NCBI GenBank assembly: GCA_943371425.1
Contig: CALRUR010000014.1
Location: 12,505-76,504, forward strand
DNA from: CAJBVG01 sp943371425
GTDB lineage: Bacteria > Bacteroidota > Bacteroidia > Sphingobacteriales > Sphingobacteriaceae
DNA length: 64,000 nucleotides
Reading direction: 5' to 3'
Shown here: piece after piece, positions 39,764-47,934 of the stretch
Position numbering within the stretch: position 1 is the stretch's first letter
How the letters are laid out: each line of letters begins with the position of its first letter
Notes under the pieces: model-generated
The model's input: only the letters and a program-made list of their open reading frames with translations
What the model was told of the DNA's origin: nothing
Database searches by the model: none
Translations under genes and position numbers: made by a program

Positions 39764-41002
39764 ATGATCCATTTCCAACGATTTACACTCGATAACGGCT
39801 TAAAAGTATTAGTACATGAAGACCATACAGCACCAATGGCTGTGCTCAATGTATTGTATGATGTAGGCGCCAAAGATGAAAACCCTACACAAACAGGTTT
39901 CGCACATTTGTTCGAACACTTGATGTTTGGCGGTTCGGTAAACATCCCTTCTTATGATGAGCCACTACAAATGGTAGGCGGTGAGAACAATGCCTTTACG
40001 AATAATGATATTACCAATTACTACATACAAGTACCTTCAATAAATATAGAAACCGCCTTTTGGTTAGAATCTGATCGGATGTTGAGTTTGGCATTTTCTG
40101 ATAAAAGCTTGGAAACTCAACGCAGTGTTGTAATTGAGGAGTTTAAACAACGATATTTAAACCAACCCTATGGCGATGTTTGGCTAAAATTACGCGATTT
40201 GGCTTATACCACCCATCCATACCAATGGGCTACCATCGGTAAAGAAATATCGCATATAGAAAATGCTAAAATGGAAGATGTGAAAGCATTTTTTCATAAA
40301 CATTACACACCGAGTAATGCCATTTTAGTAGTAGCTGGCGATGTACAACTAGAGCAAGTAAAAGAGTTAACAAATAAATGGTTCGGCAGTATTCCTGCTG
40401 GGAATAAATATTTGAGAAACTTGCCTCAAGAACCCAAACAAGTGGAAGAGCGCACACTTAATACTACTGCAGATGTGCCAAATGATGCAATTTACAAGGC
40501 CTTCCACATACACGAACGTAACAGTAAAAATTACTACATAGCAGATATAATTTCTGATGTACTCTCTAGAGGAGAATCATCAAGATTATACCAAGAACTA
40601 GTGAAAAATAAAAAGATATTTTCTGAAGTAAATGCTTACATAACTGGTGAAATTGATGCAGGTTTGTTTGTGCTAGAAGGTAAGCCAGCTAAGGGTTTTA
40701 GCTTAGAGCAAGCCGATGAGGCCTTATGGGAAGTGATAGAGAAATTGAAGAATACAGAAATTGAAACGAGGGAATTACAAAAAATTGTAAACAAGTTAGA
40801 ATCATCAACTGTATTTGGAGAAATGAACTTGCTAAATAAAGCGATGAACATGGCTTATTTTGAGTTATTGGGAGATGCAGACAGAATGAATACAGAAATG
40901 GACAGATATCGTGAAGTTAGCCCTTCGGATATTGTAAATTATAGCAAAGAAATATTTACCAAAAATAATTGTTCAACATTGTTCTACCACAGTAAAAACT
41001 AA
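39764..41002 (+). CDS. M16 family zinc peptidase, catalytic subunit
   Basis: This 412-residue metallopeptidase of the pitrilysin/processing-peptidase family has two M16 half-domains. The inverted zinc motif HxxEH is HLFEH (His48, Glu51, His52), with the third ligand Glu in SVVIEEFKQR (about residue 125). It starts with LDNGLKVLVHEDHTAP and has GGSVNIPSYDEPLQMVGGENNA. There is no signal peptide in this reading frame, so location is uncertain; related pairs act in the periplasm or cytoplasm. It is followed after one base by a second M16 gene lacking the zinc motif: the usual heterodimer. Confidence 0.92.
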   Translation: MIHFQRFTLDNGLKVLVHEDHTAPMAVLNVLYDVGAKDENPTQTGFAHLFEHLMFGGSVNIPSYDEPLQMVGGENNAFTNNDITNYYIQVPSINIETAFWLESDRMLSLAFSDKSLETQRSVVIEEFKQRYLNQPYGDVWLKLRDLAYTTHPYQWATIGKEISHIENAKMEDVKAFFHKHYTPSNAILVVAGDVQLEQVKELTNKWFGSIPAGNKYLRNLPQEPKQVEERTLNTTADVPNDAIYKAFHIHERNSKNYYIADIISDVLSRGESSRLYQELVKNKKIFSEVNAYITGEIDAGLFVLEGKPAKGFSLEQADEALWEVIEKLKNTEIETRELQKIVNKLESSTVFGEMNLLNKAMNMAYFELLGDADRMNTEMDRYREVSPSDIVNYSKEIFTKNNCSTLFYHSKN

Positions 41003-41003
41003 T

Positions 41004-42284
41004 ATGCTCTCAAACTTAGATAGAACAAAGGCCCCAGAGGCATTTCCATTAAACACCATCAACCTTTTACACGCAGAGTCTGTACTCTTGAGTAATGGTT
41101 TAAAAGTGTTTTGTATAAACGGTGCAGAAGAAGAAGTAATAAAGTTGGAATTGGTGTTTAAATCGGGCACTCGTTCTGAATCTAAGAAATTGGTTGCTTC
41201 TGCCTGTAATTACTTACTAAATGCGGGTAGCAGCAAAATGTCATCTTCAGAAATAATGGAGAAGTTAGATTTTTATGGATCATTTTACCAACACGAGAAT
41301 CAGTTAGATAGAGCTTCCATCAGTATTTACACATTAAAAAAATACTTTAAAGAAACCTTGGCTATTTTTGCCGATATAGTATTGGATCCTATTTTTCCGG
41401 AAGAAGAATTAGCTATTTACAAAGAAAATGCAAAGCAACGTTTTTTAATAAATATTACTAAAAACGATTACCGAGCTCGTCGAGAATTTCATAATGCATT
41501 GTATGGAAACCATCCGTATGGCAAATTAATTGAAGCAGAAGATTACGATGCTTTAACTAGAGAGGATCTTTTAACGTACTACAAAGAACATTATAGTTTA
41601 GATCATGCAACCATTATAATGACGGGTAATTTTGGGGAGCAAGAGTTAAAAATGTTAGAAGGCACCTTCCAAGCCTATCAATTTAAAGAAAATCAAAAAA
41701 TAGAATTCTTAGCACCAGAAATACAAGAACCTATTAAAATTTTTAATGAACGACCAGATGCCTTACAATCTGCCATTAGAATAGGGAAACAGATAATGCA
41801 CAAAACTAATGCAGATTATATAGAGTTTTCTATACTAAGTACTGTATTAGGAGGTTATTTCGGATCGAGGTTAATGTCTAATATTAGAGAAGACAAAGGT
41901 TATACATACGGAATTGGGGCAGGAGTGTACCCATTGCTCGACTCAGCATTTTTTTATATTGCTACCGAGGTTGGTTCGGATGTAACTAATGCAGCACTAG
42001 AAGAAATTTATAAAGAAATTGAGCGTTTACGTACAGAATTGATACCTGAAGAGGAGCTAAATTTGGTGAAAAATTACTTAAAGGGAGCCTTTATTGGAAG
42101 CATTGAGAATATTTTTAGTCATGCAGATAAATTTAAAAGTGTATATTTATATAATTTAACGTATGATTATTATGATCGGTACTTTAAATTAGTGGATGGA
42201 GTAAGTTCGGAGCGATTATTGCAATTATCAAAAGAATATTTAACACTAAACAGCCTTACAGAGGTTGTAATAGGAAAAAAATAA
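41004..42284 (+). CDS. M16 family peptidase homologue, non-catalytic subunit
   Basis: This 426-residue M16 homologue has the position of HxxEH occupied by ACNYLLNAG, so it cannot bind the catalytic zinc. It keeps the C-terminal substrate-binding R/Y pair region SRLMSNIREDKGYTYGIGAG, where the Arg and Tyr typical of the inactive partner are present. Together with 39764-41002 it should form an active M16B heterodimer like mitochondrial processing peptidase or the Sphingomonas alpha/beta pair. The genes are separated by a single base and must be co-expressed. Confidence 0.9.
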   Translation: MLSNLDRTKAPEAFPLNTINLLHAESVLLSNGLKVFCINGAEEEVIKLELVFKSGTRSESKKLVASACNYLLNAGSSKMSSSEIMEKLDFYGSFYQHENQLDRASISIYTLKKYFKETLAIFADIVLDPIFPEEELAIYKENAKQRFLINITKNDYRARREFHNALYGNHPYGKLIEAEDYDALTREDLLTYYKEHYSLDHATIIMTGNFGEQELKMLEGTFQAYQFKENQKIEFLAPEIQEPIKIFNERPDALQSAIRIGKQIMHKTNADYIEFSILSTVLGGYFGSRLMSNIREDKGYTYGIGAGVYPLLDSAFFYIATEVGSDVTNAALEEIYKEIERLRTELIPEEELNLVKNYLKGAFIGSIENIFSHADKFKSVYLYNLTYDYYDRYFKLVDGVSSERLLQLSKEYLTLNSLTEVVIGKK

Positions 42285-42296
42285 TATATTTGGGGA

Positions 42297-43856
42297 ATGA
42301 AATTTTCTAAAATACTATTCATATTAGGATTTGCGCTCTGTACAAAGGGCTTTGCACAGACCATTCCTGTAGTAGAAATAGATTCTGTTTCTGTATTAGA
42401 CAACCAACGAGTACAAATTGCTTGGGAAGCATCTACAGATACTAGAGTAGATGGTTATTATATCTATAGAGTATATACAAATAACTTAGGTGAGCCAGAT
42501 TTTTACGATCCAATTTTAGTAAATGCTAATGGTAGGCTAACAGATAGTTATGTTTATATTGATAACACAGGTACAATCGATTTAACAAATACTTCTATTA
42601 TGCGCTTTTATGTATCGGCAGTAGATTTAGATGTTAACCCGCCAGTACAATCGAATTTAGATTCTGCAGCAACAAAACCACATCAAACAATATTATTAAA
42701 CAATTCTATTGATGTATGTAATGCAGCGGCTAACCTTACTTGGAATACCTATGTAAATGCAAATAACGGATGGGCAAATGGAGCTTCGAGGTATGAAGTT
42801 TGGGAAAGCCAAGATGGTAATGCTTACCAAGTGGTATACAGTGGACAAAACACATCATATGTTCGTAGAGGCTTAAGAACTGGAGTTAATTATCAATATA
42901 AAGTACGAGTAGTAAGTAACGATTTGATTAAAACATCGAGTTCTAATGTTCGAATGACCAGTGGGGTATTCAACAATTATCCTGCATATGTATACCTTTA
43001 CAATGCAACTGTAAATGCTGATAATAGAAAAATTGGCTTAAGCTGGACAACCGATACAACCGCTATGAAACTTACTTATCAGATAATGATGAGTACAGAC
43101 AGTGTGAACTTTATTGAAGTGGCACGATTAGATTCGGTTCCTTATAAAAGATTTAGAGATACAGTAATTACCAATGTAATTCCGGATAGATTAAATTATT
43201 TCTTCCAAATTATAACTTCATGCTCTTGCCCAGATACGCTAGACACTACTGCGGTAACAAAAGTAATTAAGCTTAAAGCTAAGTACATTGATGAAACTAC
43301 CAATTTATTAACTTGGAATGATTACGAAGGATGGTTACAAGGTACAGGGTATTATGAGTTATTTAGGGTTAAAATTGATGTTGCTACCAATACACAAACC
43401 AAAGAGTTAATAGCAACGTTAGTTCCACCAGAAGTAGAATACGAAGATAATTCGATAGATTTATTAGGTGCAGATGGCGTTACTTCTTATTATTTACAAG
43501 CTCGAGAGCAGGTCGGGAATCCTATTATTCCCACTACACCAACATCGTTTTCTAATTTTGCATTCGTATACAAAGAGGTAAAACTAATTATACCTGGGGC
43601 ATTTTCACCAAATGCCGCTAATCCGGTTTTTAGACCACAAGTGCTTACCCAAACTACCACTAAATTTGATATGAAAATTTACAACAGATGGGGTAAATTG
43701 GTATTTGAAACCAGTGATGAGTTTTTGGGTTGGGATGGAAAAGACAAAGACAACGGATTGATTTGTCCTCCGGGAGCGTACATTTACATCATTGATGTAA
43801 TTGATGCAAATGGTGCAACACTCAATAAAGTTGGCTCGGTTGCATTGCTCGACTAA
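42297..43856 (+). CDS. T9SS type B cargo protein with fibronectin-like domains
   Basis: This 519-residue exported protein begins with a signal peptide (MKFSKILFILGFALCTKGFAQ). Repeated beta domains of about 95 residues follow, with fibronectin-III-like strand patterns (RVQIAWEASTDTRVDGYYIY, RYEVWESQDGNAYQVVYSG, KIGLSWTTDTTAMKLTYQIM and LLTWNDYEGWLQG). The C-terminal 85 residues (IIPGAFSPNAANPVF, KIYNRWGKLVFETSDEFLGWDG, CPPGAYIYIIDV) are the CHU/gliding-type sorting domain of T9SS type B substrates. It is probably a surface-attached or secreted adhesin-like protein. The gene follows the M16 pair by 12 bases. Confidence 0.88.
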   Translation: MKFSKILFILGFALCTKGFAQTIPVVEIDSVSVLDNQRVQIAWEASTDTRVDGYYIYRVYTNNLGEPDFYDPILVNANGRLTDSYVYIDNTGTIDLTNTSIMRFYVSAVDLDVNPPVQSNLDSAATKPHQTILLNNSIDVCNAAANLTWNTYVNANNGWANGASRYEVWESQDGNAYQVVYSGQNTSYVRRGLRTGVNYQYKVRVVSNDLIKTSSSNVRMTSGVFNNYPAYVYLYNATVNADNRKIGLSWTTDTTAMKLTYQIMMSTDSVNFIEVARLDSVPYKRFRDTVITNVIPDRLNYFFQIITSCSCPDTLDTTAVTKVIKLKAKYIDETTNLLTWNDYEGWLQGTGYYELFRVKIDVATNTQTKELIATLVPPEVEYEDNSIDLLGADGVTSYYLQAREQVGNPIIPTTPTSFSNFAFVYKEVKLIIPGAFSPNAANPVFRPQVLTQTTTKFDMKIYNRWGKLVFETSDEFLGWDGKDKDNGLICPPGAYIYIIDVIDANGATLNKVGSVALLD

Positions 43857-43886
43857 AAATTAATACGATATTCTGAGAAATTTTTC

Positions 43887-43894
43887 TATTTTTG
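43887..43894 (+). promoter_or_regulatory. Candidate -7 element (TATTTTTG) for guaB
   Basis: TATTTTTG fits TAnnTTTG and lies 33 bases upstream of the guaB ATG at 43928 in a 71-base gap. No well-placed -33 TTG is seen. Confidence 0.4.
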
Positions 43895-43927
43895 TGCGGC
43901 AAGTAATAAACCGTAATTATTTGCCAT

Positions 43928-45397
43928 ATGATTCTAGATTCTAATAAGTTCGTTTCCGAAGGATTAACCTACGACGATGTTTTGCTACTTCCCAGTTATT
44001 CGGAAGTTTTACCGAGAGAAGTAAACACCCAAACTTACATTACCAAGAAAATTAAGCTTAATGTTCCAATTGTATCTGCAGCGATGGATACCGTTACGGA
44101 ATCTGCCTTGGCTATTGCCATTGCGCAAAATGGAGGCATAGGCATGCTTCATAAAAACATGAGCATTGAACGCCAAGCCGAAGAAGTTCGTAAGGTGAAG
44201 CGCTCAGAAAGTGGCATGATACAAGATCCTGTTACGTTACACGAAGATGCAACCCTTGCCGATGCTCTTAAAATAATGAAAGAGTATAAAATTGGAGGCA
44301 TTCCAATTATCGCAAAAGACAAAAAATTACTTGGAATATTAACAAACAGAGACATTCGTTTTCAAAAAGATATTACACTTAAAGTTTCGTCGGTAATGAC
44401 GGCTACAAATTTAGTAACGGCACCAAAAGGAACTGATTTAAAAAAGGCAGAGCAAATATTACAAAAGCATAAAATAGAAAAATTACCTGTGGTGGATGCT
44501 AAAGGCAAACTCACAGGATTGATTACTTATAAAGACATACAGAAGTTTAAAAACTTCCCGAATGCGTGTAAAGATGAGCACGGTAGATTACGTGTTGGTG
44601 CTGCAGTTGGTGTTACGGCAGATACTATGGATAGAGTAAAAGCATTGGTAAATGCAGGTGTGGATGTAATAGCCATAGATACAGCACACGGACATTCCAA
44701 AGGAGTAATTACCATGCTAAAGGCTGTTAAAAAAGCATTCCCTAATTTACAAGTTATAGCTGGAAACATTGCTACTGGCGAAGCAGCTAAAGCTTTAGCG
44801 AAAGCAGGAGCAGATGCAGTTAAAGTAGGTATTGGGCCGGGTAGTATTTGTACCACCCGAATTATAGCAGGGGTGGGTGTACCACAATTATATGCAGTAT
44901 ATGAGTGTGCAAAAGCATTAAAAGGCACCGGAGTACCGGTTATTGCCGACGGTGGTATTAAACACACTGGAGATATTGCAAAAGCTATAGCTGCTGGAGC
45001 ATCGTGTATAATGGCTGGTTCTTTATTCGCAGGTGTGGAAGAGTCACCTGGAGAAACCATTATTTACGAAGGACGTAAGTTTAAATCGTACCGAGGAATG
45101 GGTTCTATAGAAGCGATGGAAAGTGGTTCTAAAGACCGTTACTTCCAAGATGTAGAAGATGATATTAAAAAATTAGTACCAGAAGGCATTGTTGGGAGAG
45201 TACCCTATAAAGGAACACTTGCAGAAGTTATTTACCAATATATCGGCGGATTAAAAGCTGGGATGGGTTACTGTGGCGCAGCTACAATTGAAGACATGCA
45301 AAAAGCAAGATTCGTAAAAATTACTGCTGCTGGTATGAAAGAGAGTCACCCGCATGATATTATAATAACTAACGAAGCCCCTAACTATAGTCGTTAG
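43928..45397 (+). CDS. guaB: IMP dehydrogenase
   Basis: This 489-residue enzyme oxidises IMP to XMP with NAD, the committed step to GTP. The TIM barrel begins with LTYDDVLLLPSYSEVLP, is interrupted by two CBS domains (about 95-205, with DPVTLHEDATLADALKIM and VSSVMTATNLVTAP), and resumes with DVIAIDTAHGHSKGV. The catalytic Cys is in GIGPGSICTTRIIAGVG, and the flap includes YRGMGSIEAM. The final Ser-Arg and TAG stop lie in the first unit of the next heptamer array (45391-45397), so the C-terminus has been shaped by the repeat. Confidence 0.97.
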   Translation: MILDSNKFVSEGLTYDDVLLLPSYSEVLPREVNTQTYITKKIKLNVPIVSAAMDTVTESALAIAIAQNGGIGMLHKNMSIERQAEEVRKVKRSESGMIQDPVTLHEDATLADALKIMKEYKIGGIPIIAKDKKLLGILTNRDIRFQKDITLKVSSVMTATNLVTAPKGTDLKKAEQILQKHKIEKLPVVDAKGKLTGLITYKDIQKFKNFPNACKDEHGRLRVGAAVGVTADTMDRVKALVNAGVDVIAIDTAHGHSKGVITMLKAVKKAFPNLQVIAGNIATGEAAKALAKAGADAVKVGIGPGSICTTRIIAGVGVPQLYAVYECAKALKGTGVPVIADGGIKHTGDIAKAIAAGASCIMAGSLFAGVEESPGETIIYEGRKFKSYRGMGSIEAMESGSKDRYFQDVEDDIKKLVPEGIVGRVPYKGTLAEVIYQYIGGLKAGMGYCGAATIEDMQKARFVKITAAGMKESHPHDIIITNEAPNYSR

Positions 45398-45503
45398 TAA
45401 TTAGTCTTTAGTCGTTAGACAAAGGCAACTAATTACTAAAGACTAACGACTAATTACTAGAGACTATTTTCTAATGACTAACGACTAACGACTAATGACT
45501 AAT
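45391..45503. repeat. Heptamer array with mirrored arms and gene-junction overlap (block H)
   Basis: The left arm has four units of TCGTTAG type (45391-45418). A 10-base centre containing GGCAA follows, and then ten inverted units of CTAANGA type (45429-45498) with a partial eleventh. The phase is exactly 7 throughout each arm. The guaB TAG stop is in the first unit, and the ATG of the next gene (45495-45497) is inside a CTAATGA unit. Confidence 0.92.
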
Positions 45504-46079
45504 CTTCTTCTTTTTTGTGGTTCAAGCACCGGTAACGATCCGGAGATTGTGGATATGGCTAGAGATTTGGGAAAATTTTTAGCAGAGAATAAATTTAGGT
45601 TGATATATGGAGGTGGGAATGTTGGCTTAATGGGAATAATTGCCAATTCGGTAATGCAACACGGTGGTGAGGTAATTGGAATTATACCAGAATTTTTAAT
45701 GGTAAGAGAGGTGGGCCATGTGGAGGTAACAGAGTTTTATGTAGTTAAAAGTATGCATGAACGCAAAGCATTGATGTGCGATAAGGCCGATTTGATAATG
45801 GCTATACCAGGAGGTTTCGGAACGTTTGATGAATTGTTTGAAATGCTTACATGGTTGCAATTAGGGTTACACTCTAAACCAATCGGACTGCTTAACTATA
45901 AAGGCTTTTTCGATTTACTTTTAAAGCAGTTGGATTTAATGGTAGAAAAAGGATTTTTAAGACCATCGAACAAAGAACTCATAACAGTAAACGAAAGTTA
46001 TGAAAGCTTGTTAAATACCTTATCAACAATAAAAATTGAACCAGATACAAAATGGTTTACCGATAGAAATTTGAGTTAA
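45495..46079 (+). CDS. LOG family protein (TIGR00730)
   Basis: This 194-residue Rossmann-fold protein has the lysine-decarboxylase-like signature: FCGSSTGNDPEIVDMARDLG, LIYGGGNVGLMGI, MHERKALMCDKADLIMAIPGG, then PGGFGTFDELFEMLTWLQ with the conserved PGGxGTxxE. Members cleave cytokinin riboside 5'-monophosphates or related nucleotide monophosphates to free base and ribose phosphate. The bacterial role is mostly unclear. The ATG start and the codons for MTN come from the preceding repeat array; the conserved FCGSS follows at once, so no other start fits. Confidence 0.92.
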   Translation: MTNLLLFCGSSTGNDPEIVDMARDLGKFLAENKFRLIYGGGNVGLMGIIANSVMQHGGEVIGIIPEFLMVREVGHVEVTEFYVVKSMHERKALMCDKADLIMAIPGGFGTFDELFEMLTWLQLGLHSKPIGLLNYKGFFDLLLKQLDLMVEKGFLRPSNKELITVNESYESLLNTLSTIKIEPDTKWFTDRNLS

Positions 46080-46109
46080 TAATAAGAATAGCATTTACTA
46101 AATTGCGGC

Positions 46110-47738
46110 ATGGATATAGAATTCAATAAAAACGAAGATGTAAACAAACAAATGGTTTTTGAAATGAAAACCAAGTGGAAGAAAGTTGCCGAAGGTGGAG
46201 GAGCTAAAAACGCTGCAAAACAAAAAGAAAAAGGCAAGTTACTCGCACGCGAACGAATTGAATATTTAATAGATAGTGATAAACCTTTTTTAGAAATTGG
46301 AGCATTTGCAGCCGATGGAATGTATGAGAAAGAAGGAGGTTGTCCATCTGCAGGAGTAGTAGTAGGCATAGGATACGTTTCTGGAAGGCAATGCATGATT
46401 GTGGCTAATGATGCCACCGTAAAAGCAGGTGCATGGTTTCCGATGACCGCTAAAAAGAATTTACGTGCACAAGAAATTTGCATGGAAAATAAGTTGCCAA
46501 TTATTTATTTGGTAGACAGTGCAGGGGTTTATTTGCCGATGCAAGACGAAATTTTTCCGGACAAAGAACATTTCGGTAGAATATTTAGAAACAACGCCAT
46601 CATGTCTGGCGAAGGAATTTTACAAATAGCTGCTATTATGGGAAGCTGTGTAGCCGGTGGAGCGTATTTGCCAATAATGAGCGACGAGGCTATGATTGTT
46701 GAAGGTACTGGCTCTGTATTTTTAGCAGGTTCTTATCTAGTAAAATCGGCCATTGGCGAAGACATTGATAATGAAACGTTGGGTGGTGCTACTACGCATT
46801 GTGAAATTTCTGGAGTTACAGATTACAAGCATCCGAATGATAAAGCTTGCTTAGATTCTATAAAGAATATAATGAGCAAAATTGGCGATTATAATAAAGC
46901 TGGTTTTGATAGAGTAAAGGCAATAGAACCGAAAAAAGATCCGAAAGAAATTTACGGAATATTACCTGATAATAGAGAAAAGCAATACGACATGCGCGAA
47001 ATTATTGAACGCATTGTAGATAATTCTGAGTTCGAAGAATACAAAGAAAAATACGGACAATCTATTTTATGTGGATTAGCAAGAGTAGATGGATGGGCAG
47101 TTGGCATTGTAGCTAACCAACGTAAAGTAGTGAAAAGTAAAAAAGGAGAGATGCAATTTGGGGGTGTAATATATTCGGATTCGGCAGATAAAGCCGCACG
47201 TTTTATTATGAATTGCAACCAAAAGAAAATCCCTTTGGTGTTTCTACAAGATGTAACTGGTTTTATGGTAGGCTCGCGTTCGGAGCATGGAGGAATTATA
47301 AAAGATGGAGCTAAAATGGTGAACGCCATGGCAAACTCTGTGGTTCCAAAATTTACGATTGTGGTTGGCAATTCATACGGTGCAGGAAATTATGCAATGT
47401 GTGGTAAAGCATACGACCCACGTTTAATTTACGCTTGGCCAACAGCAAAAATTGCAGTAATGGGTGGTAGTTCTGCTGCTAAAACATTGTTTCAAATACA
47501 AGAAGCTACCATGCGAGCTAAAGGTGTAGAAATTTCTGCAGAAGATAAAGCAAGTATGCTTAAAGAAATTTCTGATAGATACGATAGCCAAACAACACCG
47601 TATTACGCAGCATCGCGCTTATGGGTTGATGGTATTATTGACCCAATGGAAACACGCAAGGTAATATCTATGGGAATAGAAGCCGCTAACCACGCACCTA
47701 TAACCAAGAGATATAATGTAGGAGTAATACAAACATAA
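46110..47738 (+). CDS. Acyl-CoA carboxylase, carboxyltransferase (beta) subunit
   Basis: This 542-residue carboxyltransferase transfers CO2 from biotin to an acyl-CoA. It has two crotonase-like halves: KGKLLARERIEYLID, LVDSAGVYLPMQDEIFPDKEH, MGSCVAGGAYLPIMSDE, then QDVTGFMVGSRSEHGGIIKDG, GNSYGAGNYAMCGKAYDP and WPTAKIAVMGG. The DSAGVYLPxQ and GAGNYAMCGKAY patterns place it with 3-methylcrotonyl-CoA/geranyl-CoA carboxylases rather than propionyl-CoA carboxylase. It is probably part of leucine breakdown. The biotin-carboxylase alpha subunit is not in the window, so the substrate is not certain. The stop codon is followed by a large inverted heptamer block. Confidence 0.9.
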   Translation: MDIEFNKNEDVNKQMVFEMKTKWKKVAEGGGAKNAAKQKEKGKLLARERIEYLIDSDKPFLEIGAFAADGMYEKEGGCPSAGVVVGIGYVSGRQCMIVANDATVKAGAWFPMTAKKNLRAQEICMENKLPIIYLVDSAGVYLPMQDEIFPDKEHFGRIFRNNAIMSGEGILQIAAIMGSCVAGGAYLPIMSDEAMIVEGTGSVFLAGSYLVKSAIGEDIDNETLGGATTHCEISGVTDYKHPNDKACLDSIKNIMSKIGDYNKAGFDRVKAIEPKKDPKEIYGILPDNREKQYDMREIIERIVDNSEFEEYKEKYGQSILCGLARVDGWAVGIVANQRKVVKSKKGEMQFGGVIYSDSADKAARFIMNCNQKKIPLVFLQDVTGFMVGSRSEHGGIIKDGAKMVNAMANSVVPKFTIVVGNSYGAGNYAMCGKAYDPRLIYAWPTAKIAVMGGSSAAKTLFQIQEATMRAKGVEISAEDKASMLKEISDRYDSQTTPYYAASRLWVDGIIDPMETRKVISMGIEAANHAPITKRYNVGVIQT

Positions 47739-47740
47739 AA

Positions 47741-47931
47741 AATTATGAATTATGAATTATGAATTATGAGTGGTGGTTATGTTTTACTATTAATTCAATT
47801 TTGTGGACATGGTAACTATTAAATAATAACTAATTCCACAAATATTGCCGACGCCAGAAATAATTCATAATTCATAATTCATAATTCATAGTTCATAATT
47901 CATAATTCAACATTCATAATACATAATTCAC
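47741..47931. repeat. Long inverted heptamer array (AATTATG / AATTCAT; block P)
   Basis: The left arm is four perfect AATTATG units (47741-47768). The right arm is ten units of AATTCAT with few changes (47862-47931). The arms are inverse complements, so a stem of about 26 bases can form around a unique centre of about 93 bases. The right arm ends 3 bases before the GTG start of the ABC-F gene. I see no ORF or RNA gene in the unique centre. Confidence 0.9.
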
Positions 47932-47934
47932 AAA

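Noticed and set aside
47769..47861. Unique centre of block P as a small RNA gene
   Set aside because: No promoter, conserved structure or terminator could be identified by eye.
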